The notes under the pieces were generated by a model, which saw only the letters and a program-made list of their open reading frames with translations, did no database searches and was not told the origin of the DNA. From an uncultured Odoribacter sp. (GTDB taxonomy: Bacteria > Bacteroidota > Bacteroidia > Bacteroidales > Marinifilaceae), in assembly GCA_910589025.1 (NCBI GenBank), contig CAJURM010000002.1:124001-188000 (forward strand): 64,000 nt of DNA. The letters run 5' to 3'. Positions within the stretch are counted from its first letter, which is position 1; every line of letters begins with the position of its first letter. Below are positions 42,578-51,580 of this stretch, one piece after another. A program made the position numbers and the translations under genes.

Positions 42578-43248
42578 GGATATTGTATGCGGAGGATGAT
42601 CCCGTGATTGCTGAGCTAAACCGGGATATGCTGGAACGGGAGGGATATGTGGTAGATGTGGTTTATAATGGGGAAGATGCCTGGGAAAAATACCGTCAAA
42701 CGACTTACCATCTGCTTTTGCTGGACATTATCATGCCTGGAAAAAGCGGTTTTGAATTGTTGCAGGCGATCCGGGCAGAAGATACGGCAATGCCTGTGGT
42801 GATTTACAGTTCTGTTAGTGGAAGTGAGGCTGTGGCAAAAGCCTTGGATATGGGGGCTGATGAATATATCCGTAAAGAATGTGAGCCTCCGGAGATACTT
42901 GCCCGATTAAAAGTCATTGTGCGTCATATTCAGGGGGTATCGGCATATATGCTTTCAGAGATGACACGTTTCTGTTATTCCGGTTACCTGCTGACAGTCA
43001 ACGGAAAAGAGATAAAACTAACGCCGGCGGAGGCAAAATTACTGAGATGCCTGTGTGAAAACCGGAATACGGTTGTATCGAAATCGCTTTTGTGTGAAAA
43101 ATTGTGGGGAATAAGTACACCCGGCAAAGTGAGGACGATTGATAATTATATGGTAAAACTGAGGAAATACCTGAAACCTGATAAGTCTTTACAAATAGTT
43201 ACAAGTTATGGAGAAGGCTATGCTTTAATGAGGGAGGCGGACAAATAA
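42562..43248 (+). CDS. OmpR-type response regulator
   Basis: The 228-residue protein has an N-terminal receiver domain with the acidic pocket (Glu11, Asp12, Asp13), phospho-acceptor Asp55 in LLLLDIIMPG, and Lys105 in EYIRKE. The C-terminal winged-helix domain follows (about 128-225), with KLTPAEAKLLRCLCENRNTVVSKSLLCEKLW and TIDNYMVKLRKYLK. It is the cognate regulator of the overlapping kinase. Targets are not known; the divergent NVEALA operon is a natural candidate. A strong bidirectional terminator overlaps its stop codon. Confidence 0.94.
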   Translation: MEERIRILYAEDDPVIAELNRDMLEREGYVVDVVYNGEDAWEKYRQTTYHLLLLDIIMPGKSGFELLQAIRAEDTAMPVVIYSSVSGSEAVAKALDMGADEYIRKECEPPEILARLKVIVRHIQGVSAYMLSEMTRFCYSGYLLTVNGKEIKLTPAEAKLLRCLCENRNTVVSKSLLCEKLWGISTPGKVRTIDNYMVKLRKYLKPDKSLQIVTSYGEGYALMREADK

Positions 43249-43277
43249 AAAACGGGAGAATTTTTCTCCCGTTTTTT
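43247..43277. terminator. Bidirectional terminator between the response regulator and membrane protein genes
   Basis: Stem AAAACGGGAGAA / TTCTCCCGTTTT with a TTT loop, A/T runs on both sides. It overlaps the response regulator stop codon (TAA, 43246-43248). Confidence 0.88.
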
Positions 43278-43295
43278 ATAGTAATAATAAGAAAA

Positions 43296-43883
43296 TTAAG
43301 CCTCTACATTTGCATTTTTAATAGCTGCCCAACCCAATATAATCATTACAAGGGCAACCAGATTGATGATACCTGCAATGAAAGAGGGTAAAAAGAAAGC
43401 AGCGATACTGCCTGCTAAGTACAGGATATAAGCCAGGAACAATTTATTTGCACCTGCTTTTGCCATTGTCGGGAAAGTAGAAGAATTTTTTAATGCCATA
43501 AATCCTAAAAGATTCAAAACATAAGCGGCAATGGCTGCAATAGTACCAATGATTGCAATTCCCGGGATAAAACTCGTAACTACAGTGATGACTGAACCTG
43601 CAAGAGCTAAAAGAGCTGCTAACCAGATTTTAGAAACAGCGGCAGCATCTTCTCCAGACAATATGTTTTTGAAATTTCCCAAGCCCAGTACATACAAAAC
43701 ATACCCTAAAATGGCAGCAATACCTGCAATTAATACAACGATGCTAACCAACGTCAGACTTTTAAGGACAAGTCCGAGAAGAGCGGCAAGAATACCCCCG
43801 GCAATACCGGACAAAGAGAAAAGTAATACACCTAAGAAGATCTTAGACGTTGCGTTTTTCCACGCAGAATTTGTAAGTTCCAT
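43296..43883 (-). CDS. Ala/Gly-rich polytopic membrane protein of unknown function
   Basis: The protein is 195 residues when started at the ATG of MELTNSAWKN; 15 further in-frame residues upstream are rejected as the leader is A/T-rich. About five or six hydrophobic helices rich in Ala, Gly and Ile are visible. There is internal similarity between segments around FKNILSGEDAAAVSKIWLAA and LKNSSTFPTMAKAGANKLFLA, which suggests an ancient duplication. No enzymatic or transport motif is seen and I do not recognise the family. A -7 box lies about 100 bases upstream. Confidence 0.6.
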   Translation of the reverse strand: MELTNSAWKNATSKIFLGVLLFSLSGIAGGILAALLGLVLKSLTLVSIVVLIAGIAAILGYVLYVLGLGNFKNILSGEDAAAVSKIWLAALLALAGSVITVVTSFIPGIAIIGTIAAIAAYVLNLLGFMALKNSSTFPTMAKAGANKLFLAYILYLAGSIAAFFLPSFIAGIINLVALVMIILGWAAIKNANVEA

Positions 43884-43984
43884 AGAAATAAAATTTAAAG
43901 TTAATATAAAAAAATTATTAATGTCCAAAACTTCTTGAAACAGGAAAAAGCCTTATAGAGAGCCCCCCTTGTTTATTGCGCGTG

Positions 43985-43992
43985 CAAAAGTA
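43985..43992 (-). promoter_or_regulatory. Bacteroidetes -7 box for the Ala-rich membrane protein gene
   Basis: TACTTTTG on the minus strand, about 102 bases upstream of the ATG, fits TAnnTTTG; the leader would be AT-rich. Confidence 0.4.
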
Positions 43993-44076
43993 TAAAAATA
44001 TTTTATAGTATATAAGTAATTTATTACTTTTTTTTACGTTCTGTCTATGGGCTTTTTCCGCCTTTTCAAAGGAAGC

Positions 44077-44964
44077 TCAGGACGGCAGCTTTTTTAAAAA
44101 TCTATCCCATCGGTACTTCCCTTCATTATCAATGGATTTAAGAATCAGCAATGCTTTTCCTACAATAAACTCCTCGGGAACCAGTCCCCAATACCGGGAA
44201 TCTTCCGAATCCTCTACGTGATCGCCTCCCATGAAGTAATAGTTTTTCTGAAAACAATAGCCGTCGATTTCCTGATCACCCAGAAATATTTTGTCATTGG
44301 CGTAATACAAGGGCTTTTTTTGTTCCCATTCTATCAGAGTTTTATAGAGCAGGAAATTAAGTGGCGTCAACCGGACATACGAATTGTGGCCGGGGATATA
44401 AAGCGGACCGAATTCTTTTATGTTCCATTTTAAGAGAATATCATAAGGGAACGTGTAGTATTCGGAAAAATCAAATGATTCCTTCGAGCGTAAGGATAGA
44501 CGGTGTTGGTTTCCTTGGTGGCCGGCGATGCCTTTTTGGCGGTTGACAACATAAAATCCGTTACGGATTTCCACCGTATCTCCCGGAAGACCGATGCAGC
44601 GCTTGACGTAATAGGTATTCAGGTTCATACGGATATGTTGCCATGAGCTGGTAAAGGGGAAGTTAAATACAACAATTTCATTGTGCCGGAGTTTCGGGGG
44701 ATTTATCCTTTCTCTGGTTTGTGCTTCGGCTCCTTTTAAAGCAGCCAGAGGATTGACAATACGGCTGCCCAGCACCGGGTGGTCAATAATGATATTGTCA
44801 CCGGTAAATAGTGTCGGCTCCATGGAGCGACCCGAAATATCGAAAAAGCTGACAAAAAACAGGGTGGAAATAAGATAAACGAACCACAGTAGACATGAAA
44901 TCAAAAAAATACCGATAATTTTTTTATAGAAGGATATACGTATATGTCCTGCTTCTTTTTTCAT
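44077..44964 (-). CDS. lepB: Signal peptidase I
   Basis: The 295-residue S26 protease has one membrane segment (about residues 19-41) followed by the catalytic blocks. Ser47 lies in SGRSMEPTLFTGD and Lys121 in TYYVKRCIGLPGDTV, the Ser/Lys dyad of type I signal peptidases. The later blocks YFMGGDHVEDSEDSRYWGLV and PEEFIVGKALLI complete the family pattern. It removes signal peptides from exported proteins. A single N-terminal anchor and a lengthy middle insertion match Bacteroidetes forms. The gene is not in an operon with its neighbours. Confidence 0.93.
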   Translation of the reverse strand: MKKEAGHIRISFYKKIIGIFLISCLLWFVYLISTLFFVSFFDISGRSMEPTLFTGDNIIIDHPVLGSRIVNPLAALKGAEAQTRERINPPKLRHNEIVVFNFPFTSSWQHIRMNLNTYYVKRCIGLPGDTVEIRNGFYVVNRQKGIAGHQGNQHRLSLRSKESFDFSEYYTFPYDILLKWNIKEFGPLYIPGHNSYVRLTPLNFLLYKTLIEWEQKKPLYYANDKIFLGDQEIDGYCFQKNYYFMGGDHVEDSEDSRYWGLVPEEFIVGKALLILKSIDNEGKYRWDRFLKKLPS

Positions 44965-45114
44965 AATCTGCTTCGTGTTTTATCCCGGGAATGAACGCAA
45001 TGGCACAGAGCAATGTTTTATCGTTTGCATTTTTTTGTTGTTTCTTATGGAATATTATCAGGTATTTTTCCTGTTTTAACCTTTTGGTTTTTAGCTTTTT
45101 CAACTTTTTATACC

Positions 45115-45147
45115 AAAAAAGGACTCCCCGGTTACGGGAAGTCCTTT
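45115..45147 (-). terminator. Terminator after ppdK
   Basis: Hairpin with AAAGGACT (45118-45125) and AGTCCTTT (45140-45147) plus an inner CCCG/CGGG pair; on the minus strand it is followed by a T-run, 26 bases after the ppdK stop codon. Confidence 0.85.
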
Positions 45148-45173
45148 ATATTCAGCTTTATAATAAATACTGA

Positions 45174-47906
45174 TTACTTGCCGGCGTGCATAATGGCAGC
45201 CTGAGCAGCAGCTACGCGAGCAATGGGCACACGGAACGGTGAGCAGCTTACGTAGTTCATGCCTACGGAATCACAGAAGATTACAGATGAAGGTTCTCCT
45301 CCGTGTTCTCCGCAGATACCTACTTTCAGGTCCGGGTTGGTCTTGCGGCCCAATTTAACACCCATTTCCACCAGACGGCCAACACCTTCCTGATCCAATA
45401 CTGCAAACGGATCGGTTTTCAGGATACCTTTCTTGATGTATTCCGGTAAGAATTTGCCGGCGTCGTCGCGGGAGTACCCGAAAGTCATTTGGGTCAAGTC
45501 GTTCGTACCGAAAGAGAAAAATTCTGCTACTTCTGCAATCTGGTCTGCGGTGATAGCAGCACGCGGGATTTCAATCATCGTACCCACTTTGTATTCTACT
45601 TTCACTCCTTTTTCTTCAAACACCTGAGCAGCTACCCGGCGGATGATTTCAGCCTGCTGTTTCAGTTCTTTGATGGTACCTACCAACGGAACCATGATTT
45701 CCGGACGGGGATCCAAACCTCTTTGTTTCAGGTTGCAAGCGGCTTCGATGATAGCGCGGGCCTGCATTTCGGTAATCTCCGGATAGGTAACGCCCAAACG
45801 GCAACCGCGGTGACCCAACATCGGGTTGAATTCATGCAGAGCGTCAACTTTTTCTTTGATGCGTTCTACCGGCATACCTAATTTTTGTGCCATATATTGC
45901 TGTGAAGCCGGTTCGTTCGGCGTAAATTCATGTAAAGGCGGGTCAAGCAGACGGATGGTGACTCCCAAACCGTTCATGGCTTCCAGGATACCTTCGAAGT
46001 CACCTCTCTGCATCGGTAAAATCTTGTTCAATGCGTCGCGGCGTCCTTCTACGGTTTCAGAAAGAATCATTTCACGCATGGCGTCAATACGATGGCCTTC
46101 GAAGAACATGTGTTCCGTACGGCAAAGACCTACACCTTTAGCACCGAAATCGCGTGCTTTGCGGGCATCTTTCGGAGTGTCTGCATTGGTGCGTACAAAC
46201 ATGCGTGTATATTTTTCTGCTAAATTCATGATCGTGGCGAAGTCTTTGTCCAAAGTAGCATCTTCTGTTTCTACTTTACCCAGGTAAACTTCACCCGTAG
46301 AACCGTTCAAAGAGATCCAGTCACCTTCTTTGATTACCGTGTCGTTTACGCTGAATTTGCGTTTTGCATAATCAACCGTGATGTCTCCGGCACCGGATAC
46401 ACAACATTTACCCATACCGCGGGCAACAACGGCAGCGTGGGAGGTCATACCGCCACGGGCTGTCAGAATACCTTCGGCAACATTCATACCGCGCAGGTCT
46501 TCAGGTGAGGTTTCCAAACGAACCAATACCACTTTTTCGCCTCTGTTTTTCCATTCTTCAGCTTCGTCGGCGAAGAATACGACACGACCGCAGGCTGCAC
46601 CCGGAGAAGCCGGAAGGCCTTTGGTGATCGTGTGGGCTTTTTTCAAAGCTTCTTTGTTGAATACCGGGTGGAGCAATTCATCCAGTTTGGCGGGTTCCTG
46701 ACGCAACAAAGCCGTTTTTTCATCAATCATGCCCTGGTTCAGCATGTCTACTGCCATTTTAACCATTGCGGCACCGGTACGTTTACCGTTACGGGTCTGT
46801 AACATCCACAGTTTTCCGTCCTGAATGGTAAATTCCATATCCTGCATATCACGGAAATGGTCTTCCAGCTTTTCCTGTACGGCATTCAATGCAGCGTAAG
46901 CTTCCGGCATGGCTTCTTCCAGTGACGGATATTTGGCTGCGCGTTCCTCTTCGGAAACACCCTGTAATTTAGCCCAACGGCGGGAACCTTCAATCGTGAT
47001 CTCCTGCGGTGTACGGATACCAGCCACAACGTCTTCACCTTGTGCGTTAATCAAATATTCTCCGTTGAAAATATCTTCTCCCGTAGCGGCATCGCGGCTG
47101 AAAGCCACACCCGTAGCGGAATTTTCACCCATGTTACCGTAAACCATAGACTGTACGTTTACAGCGGTACCCCATTCTTCCGGAATTTGGTTTAACTGAC
47201 GGTACAATACGGCACGTTCGGTCATCCATGAATCGAATACGGCACAGATGGCTCCCCACAACTGTTCCCACGGACAAGTCGGGAAATCCTTACCGGTTTT
47301 GGTTTTAACCACTTTCTTGAAGTTTTCAACCAATACCTGCAAATCTTCAACCGTAAACTCGGTATCCTGTTTGATATTTTTAGCTTCTTTCAACTTGTCG
47401 ATTTCTGCTTCAAACGGGTTGTGCTCTCCTTTTCCGGCAGCCACACCCATTACCACGTCGCCATACATTTGTATGAAACGGCGGTAAGAGTCCCATGCAA
47501 AACGGGCATTGCCTGATTTCTCAGCCAATAATTTCACGGCATCGTCATTCAATCCTAAATTCAATACGGTATCCATCATTCCCGGCATGGAAACGCGGGC
47601 ACCGGAACGCACAGACACCATCAACGGGAAAGCTTCTCCTTTGGAACCGAATTTTGCGTTCATGATTTTTTCCATGTGTGCAATACCGGCTTTAACGTCG
47701 TTTTCTATTAATTTAACAACGGCCTCTTTACCCTGTTGATTATAAATGGTACAAACTTCAGTGGTGATGGTAAAACCCGCAGGTACAGGCAGACCGATCA
47801 GGTTCATTTCTGCTAAGTTGGCGCCTTTGCCGCCCAACAGATTTTTCATGTCTGCTTTACCTTCGGCTTTTCCGTCTCCGAATGTGTAAACGTACTTGGT
47901 ACTCAT
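45174..47906 (-). CDS. ppdK: Pyruvate, phosphate dikinase
   Basis: The enzyme is about 910 residues, starting at the ATG of MSTKYVYTFGDGKAEG. Its N-terminal nucleotide-binding domain has MKNLLGGKGANLAEMNLIGLPVPAGFTI. The central phosphohistidine domain has TARGGMTSHAAVVARGMGKCCV, and the C-terminal PEP/pyruvate barrel contains IMVPLVGTIKEL and EIPRAAITADQIAEVAEFFSFGTNDL. It interconverts pyruvate, ATP and Pi with PEP, AMP and PPi, which is used both in glycolysis and gluconeogenesis by gut Bacteroidales. A further 10 residues upstream are in frame but less likely, given the family start. Confidence 0.97.
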   Translation of the reverse strand: MSTKYVYTFGDGKAEGKADMKNLLGGKGANLAEMNLIGLPVPAGFTITTEVCTIYNQQGKEAVVKLIENDVKAGIAHMEKIMNAKFGSKGEAFPLMVSVRSGARVSMPGMMDTVLNLGLNDDAVKLLAEKSGNARFAWDSYRRFIQMYGDVVMGVAAGKGEHNPFEAEIDKLKEAKNIKQDTEFTVEDLQVLVENFKKVVKTKTGKDFPTCPWEQLWGAICAVFDSWMTERAVLYRQLNQIPEEWGTAVNVQSMVYGNMGENSATGVAFSRDAATGEDIFNGEYLINAQGEDVVAGIRTPQEITIEGSRRWAKLQGVSEEERAAKYPSLEEAMPEAYAALNAVQEKLEDHFRDMQDMEFTIQDGKLWMLQTRNGKRTGAAMVKMAVDMLNQGMIDEKTALLRQEPAKLDELLHPVFNKEALKKAHTITKGLPASPGAACGRVVFFADEAEEWKNRGEKVVLVRLETSPEDLRGMNVAEGILTARGGMTSHAAVVARGMGKCCVSGAGDITVDYAKRKFSVNDTVIKEGDWISLNGSTGEVYLGKVETEDATLDKDFATIMNLAEKYTRMFVRTNADTPKDARKARDFGAKGVGLCRTEHMFFEGHRIDAMREMILSETVEGRRDALNKILPMQRGDFEGILEAMNGLGVTIRLLDPPLHEFTPNEPASQQYMAQKLGMPVERIKEKVDALHEFNPMLGHRGCRLGVTYPEITEMQARAIIEAACNLKQRGLDPRPEIMVPLVGTIKELKQQAEIIRRVAAQVFEEKGVKVEYKVGTMIEIPRAAITADQIAEVAEFFSFGTNDLTQMTFGYSRDDAGKFLPEYIKKGILKTDPFAVLDQEGVGRLVEMGVKLGRKTNPDLKVGICGEHGGEPSSVIFCDSVGMNYVSCSPFRVPIARVAAAQAAIMHAGK

Positions 47907-48036
47907 AGTATTAAATTTGATTTTAACTCCTTTCATGCCGAAAGGAAAGATTTATTAATGTTGAAATTATTTCTTTTTCAATCTCCTGACGTGTTGTTTA
48001 AATAACAACGAAAGTGGATTCCTTTTTTCAGGTTCG

Positions 48037-48044
48037 CAAATATA
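48037..48044 (-). promoter_or_regulatory. Bacteroidetes -7 box for ppdK
   Basis: TATATTTG on the minus strand gives a leader of about 125 bases. A hairpin GTTGTT-TAAAT-AACAAC at 47993-48009 lies within that leader. Confidence 0.45.
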
Positions 48045-48344
48045 AAGGTTTTCTCTTATATTATGAAAAAATGAGGCGGTTTTTTGCTGAAAATCCGCAG
48101 GAAGGAGGCAGGTGGTTGGTATTGCCTGAAAGTGCAAAAATGAAGGAAGAACCGAAGGCTGTGTCCATTTCCCACCTGTTACATGTAAAATGAATGAAGA
48201 ATCGGTAGGAGGCATAAAATAGCTTATTCTCAACGGGGAGCGTGCGGATTGGTTAAGAAGACTTATTGGGCGGTTGCAGGAATAATTTGATACAACATGC
48301 AATTTGCACTATATTTGGCGATTATTTCATAAAAACAGCCAGGA
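48045..48344. other. Divergent intergenic stretch upstream of ppdK
   Basis: The gap between ppdK and the radical SAM gene contains no supported gene. It holds the ppdK promoter at one end and the radical SAM promoter at the other. Confidence 0.4.
48286..48317 (+). promoter_or_regulatory. Bacteroidetes promoter for the radical SAM gene
   Basis: TTTG at 48286-48289 and TATATTTG at 48310-48317, separated by 20 bases, sit 27 bases upstream of the start codon. Confidence 0.6.
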
Positions 48345-49280
48345 ATGATACAGGCAGACAAGAAGAGGTATAACGATTTCCCGGCATTCTGTCGCAGGCT
48401 ATTCGGCGGGAGGGTGCAAAAACTCTCTGTGGATGGCGGTTTTTCTTGTCCCAACCGTGACGGGAAAAAGGGGACTGGCGGGTGTACTTTTTGCAACAAT
48501 GAAAGTTTTAATCCGGATTACTGCCGTTCGGTAGAGAGTATTTATTGCCAATTGGATAAAGGCATTCGCTTCTTCAATGCGAAGTATCAGGGACAGCATT
48601 ATTTGGCTTATTTTCAGGCGTATTCCAATACCTATGCGCCTTTGGAGGTATTGCGCAAACGCTATGAAGAGGCGCTTTCGCATCCCGGCATTGTGGGAAT
48701 TGTGATTGCCACCCGTCCCGATGTGATAAATGAGGAAATATTGGATTACTTGGAGCAGTTGGCACGTAAATGCTATGTGTGTATCGAGTTCGGAATCGAG
48801 TCTACGGATAATGCCGTGTTGGAAAAGATAAACAGGGGCCATACCTATGAAGATGCCGAAAGGGCGGTAAAGTGTGCGGCAGGCAGGGGCATATACATCG
48901 GGGCGCATTTGATTTTTGGCTTACCGGGAGAAACGACGCAATCCATGCTTGAAGGAGCTGTCCGAGTGAGTCGGTTGCCTGTCGATATACTGAAACTCCA
49001 CCAATTGCAAATCGTCCGGGGTACCCGGATGGCGGAAGAGTATCTGGATAATCCTTCACTTTTTCGCTTGTATAGCCTGAATGAATATTTGGATTTTGTC
49101 GTGGATGTTATTGAACGCATGAATCCGGAAGTATATTTGGAACGTTTTGTGAATCAGTCCCCCCCGGAATATTTGATTGCCCCCAATTGGGGCGTGAAGA
49201 ACTATGAATTTGTTGCGAAATTGGATAAGCGTTTGAAGGAGCGGGACAGCTGGCAGGGGAAATGGGAAGGAAAAGAGTAA
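48345..49280 (+). CDS. Radical SAM protein, TIGR01212/YhcC family
   Basis: The 311-residue protein has Cys35, Cys47 and Cys50 in FSCPNRDG...GGCTFC, a spacing (C-x11-C-x2-C) typical of the TIGR01212 family rather than the usual C-x3-C-x2-C. The radical SAM barrel follows with FQAYSNTYAPLE, VIATRPDVINEEILDYL, and FGIESTDNAVLEKINRGH. The substrate of the family is not known. It is followed by the ProX-type gene, overlapping only in a spurious upstream frame; the real ProX ATG is 24 bases after this stop codon. Confidence 0.92.
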   Translation: MIQADKKRYNDFPAFCRRLFGGRVQKLSVDGGFSCPNRDGKKGTGGCTFCNNESFNPDYCRSVESIYCQLDKGIRFFNAKYQGQHYLAYFQAYSNTYAPLEVLRKRYEEALSHPGIVGIVIATRPDVINEEILDYLEQLARKCYVCIEFGIESTDNAVLEKINRGHTYEDAERAVKCAAGRGIYIGAHLIFGLPGETTQSMLEGAVRVSRLPVDILKLHQLQIVRGTRMAEEYLDNPSLFRLYSLNEYLDFVVDVIERMNPEVYLERFVNQSPPEYLIAPNWGVKNYEFVAKLDKRLKERDSWQGKWEGKE

Positions 49281-49303
49281 AATCACTGATAAAAGGAAAC
49301 TTT

Positions 49304-49795
49304 ATGATAGGACAGGAGAAAGTATATGAAACATTGGAGAGACTGGGGATAGAGTTCGATTACATCGAACACCCGCCGGCCCCGACCATTGAAATTGCAC
49401 GGCAATACTGGACGGCCCTGGAGGGCAAACACTGCAAAAACCTGTTTTTCAGGAACCACAAAGGCAACAGGCATTACCTGGTGGTTTTCGATTGTGACCG
49501 GAACCTGGCGATTCATGACCTGGAACACTTGCTGAAACAGGGAAAACTGAGCTTCGCTTCCGAAAAACGGATGGTGAAATACCTGGGGCTTTATCCGGGG
49601 TCGGTAAGTCCTTTCGGATTGCTGAACGATGAAGAACACCATGTATATGTATTTTTGGATGAAAATCTGAAACAGGCTGAAAAACTCTCTTTCCATCCCA
49701 ACGACAACCGGGCCTCTTTAGCCGTGAAAACGGAAGACTTTGTGCGCTATATGGAAACTGTCGGAAACGGTTATGAATGGATAAAATTGTATTGA
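49304..49795 (+). CDS. ProX/YbaK-type aminoacyl-tRNA deacylase
   Basis: The 163-residue protein belongs to the prolyl-tRNA synthetase-associated (YbaK/ProX) editing family. It starts with KVYETLERLGIEFDYIEHPPAPTIEIA, then KHCKNLFFRNHKGNRHYLVVFD and LSFASEKRMVKYLGLYPGSVSPFGLLND, the conserved blocks of ProX-like proteins. Family members hydrolyse mischarged tRNA-Pro, usually Ala-tRNA-Pro. The start is the ATG of MIGQEK; a longer frame overlaps the upstream gene. The last 113 bases of the gene reappear as a diverged copy after the GH20 gene (51441-51553). Confidence 0.9.
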   Translation: MIGQEKVYETLERLGIEFDYIEHPPAPTIEIARQYWTALEGKHCKNLFFRNHKGNRHYLVVFDCDRNLAIHDLEHLLKQGKLSFASEKRMVKYLGLYPGSVSPFGLLNDEEHHVYVFLDENLKQAEKLSFHPNDNRASLAVKTEDFVRYMETVGNGYEWIKLY

Positions 49796-49843
49796 TGCTG
49801 TTTCTTCGGTTGACCGTGAGGTATTTGTAATATTATTTTCTGT

Positions 49844-49851
49844 TATTTTTG
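49844..49851 (+). promoter_or_regulatory. Bacteroidetes -7 box for the GH20 gene
   Basis: TATTTTTG fits TAnnTTTG and overlaps an in-frame TTG at 49849, so the coding start must be later. Confidence 0.5.
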
Positions 49852-49866
49852 ATTGAAATGCGACGT

Positions 49867-51426
49867 ATGAAATGGATTGTTCTCATGATTGTTATGATAG
49901 CCTGGAACAGTTTTTGTCGTGCCGGGACTACAACCGTTTTTCCTTCTCCGGAATACCGTGCGGTCATGCCGGGGAGTTTCGTATTGCCGGAGAAGGTGCG
50001 GTGTGCGGAGTTGCCGGAGAAGGCATATTGGGCGACTTATTTCCGGGAAATATTTTTGAAAGAGGTCGGTGCGGAGTTTAAAAAGACCAATCGGACTGGA
50101 GTTGATTTCCGCTTTGTACGGGATACCTCTTTAGAAGCCGAAGGGTATTGTTTAAGAGTTCGGCCGGAAGGTATTGTTGTGACCGCAGGAGGAGAGCCGG
50201 GTTTTTTCTATGCACTGCAGACATTGAGGCAGTTGGCGGAAAAAGAGGAGGGAAGGGGCGTGTGGGAGTGTTGCGAAATCCGGGATGCTCCCCGTTACCG
50301 CTGGCGCAGTTTTATGTTGGATTCCGGACGCCAGTATCAGCAAGTGGCAACCATAAAGAAATACCTGGATATGATGGCTGCTTTGAAGATGAATTATTTT
50401 CACTGGCATCTGACGGATGGCAAGGGATGGCGTGTGGAAATCCGGAAATATCCCCGGTTGACGCAGGTCGGGGCTTTTGTGTCTCAGGGACCGGAACAGC
50501 AGGGATTTTATACTCAGGAACAGATCCGGGAGATTGTGCAATATGCTGCCAGTCGTTATATCACGATAGTGCCGGAGATAGATATGCCGGGACATTCGGA
50601 GGCTGCCCTGATTGCTTATCCGCACCTGGAATGTTTCGGGCAAGTGCCGGAGTTGCCGGAACGGGGTTTCACCCATCATATTATGTGTGCCGGAAAAGCG
50701 GCTACCCTCGTTTTTTTGAAGGACGTGCTGGAGGAAGTATGCCGTTTGTTTCCTTCCCCCTATATTCATTTGGGAGGAGATGAGGCTCCGAAGAAAAATT
50801 GGGACAGTTGTGCGGATTGCCAGGCGCAGATTCGGCAGTACAAGTTGCAGAATAGTCATGATTTGCAGTTGTGGTTTTCGGCTCAAATGGCTTCTTATCT
50901 GAAATCCAAAGGCCGGAAAGCTGTGTTTTGGGGAGATGTGGTTTATCAGAAAGGCTATCCTTTGCCGGAGAATGTGGTGGTGCATTGGTGGAACTGGCGG
51001 GGGCATCGGGATTTGGCTTTACGCTCGGCCCTGCGGCAGGGACATGAAGTGATATGCGGTACAAATTATTACACTTATCTGAATTTTCCTTTAACTCCCT
51101 GGAACGAATATGGGAAAGACCGGACATTTGACATCCGGGATTCTTATGAGAACAATCCTTCCATGAACCGGGATACGAGTGCGTTGGTGTTGGGGATGAG
51201 CTGTGCTTTGTGGGCTGACGGGGGCGTGCGGGAGGATATGATTGACCGTCGTTTGTTTCCCCGTATATTGGCAATTGCGGAGCAGATGTGGCATCGGGGA
51301 GATTACCTTGCTTTTGAACAGTTTTATGGAAAGGTGAAAGAATGGAAATGCTGGTTTGAGCGGCTGGGGTATACTTTCGGACCCGGATTGCGGAGTGAGG
51401 TGCCGGAGGATTATAAATGGGATTGA
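49867..51426 (+). CDS. GH20 beta-N-acetylhexosaminidase, exported
   Basis: The 519-residue enzyme starts with a signal peptide (about residues 1-19). A GH20 N-terminal domain (about 25-140) precedes the catalytic barrel, which opens with YRWRSFMLDSGRQYQ and continues with FHWHLTDGKGWR. The catalytic pair is Asp305-Glu306 in IHLGGDEAPKKNW, with the substrate-assisted mechanism of the family. It would release terminal GlcNAc/GalNAc residues, for example from mucin or host glycans or peptidoglycan fragments. Start codons at 49858 and 49867 are both possible; the later one leaves more room after the -7 box. The gene is flanked by an intact and a decayed copy of the ProX 3' end. Confidence 0.94.
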   Translation: MKWIVLMIVMIAWNSFCRAGTTTVFPSPEYRAVMPGSFVLPEKVRCAELPEKAYWATYFREIFLKEVGAEFKKTNRTGVDFRFVRDTSLEAEGYCLRVRPEGIVVTAGGEPGFFYALQTLRQLAEKEEGRGVWECCEIRDAPRYRWRSFMLDSGRQYQQVATIKKYLDMMAALKMNYFHWHLTDGKGWRVEIRKYPRLTQVGAFVSQGPEQQGFYTQEQIREIVQYAASRYITIVPEIDMPGHSEAALIAYPHLECFGQVPELPERGFTHHIMCAGKAATLVFLKDVLEEVCRLFPSPYIHLGGDEAPKKNWDSCADCQAQIRQYKLQNSHDLQLWFSAQMASYLKSKGRKAVFWGDVVYQKGYPLPENVVVHWWNWRGHRDLALRSALRQGHEVICGTNYYTYLNFPLTPWNEYGKDRTFDIRDSYENNPSMNRDTSALVLGMSCALWADGGVREDMIDRRLFPRILAIAEQMWHRGDYLAFEQFYGKVKEWKCWFERLGYTFGPGLRSEVPEDYKWD

Positions 51427-51438
51427 CCCTCCGAACCG

Positions 51439-51580
51439 GCAAGACTCTCTTTCCATCCCAACGACAACCGGGCTTCTTTAGCCGTAAAAACGGAAGACTT
51501 TGTCTGTTGTATGGATGCACCTGGAAACGGTTGTGAAGGGATAAAATTGTATGGATTACCGGAAAGAGCTTCCTGAAGGA
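51439..51580 (+). pseudogene. Decayed copy of the ProX gene 3' end
   Basis: Bases 51441-51553 align without gaps to 49681-49793, the end of the intact ProX gene; I count 15 differences in the first 110 bases. The frame of the copy still reads LSFHPNDNRASLAVKTEDF, then diverges (VCCMDAPGNG) and runs to a stop after the homology ends. There is no start codon or upstream half, so it cannot be a working deacylase. The two copies bracket the GH20 gene like direct repeats, which suggests a tandem duplication or insertion event here. Confidence 0.85.

Noticed and set aside
44061..44072. CCTTTTCAAAGG palindrome after the signal peptidase gene as a terminator
   Set aside because: The loop would be only two bases and the stem five, too weak for termination on its own.
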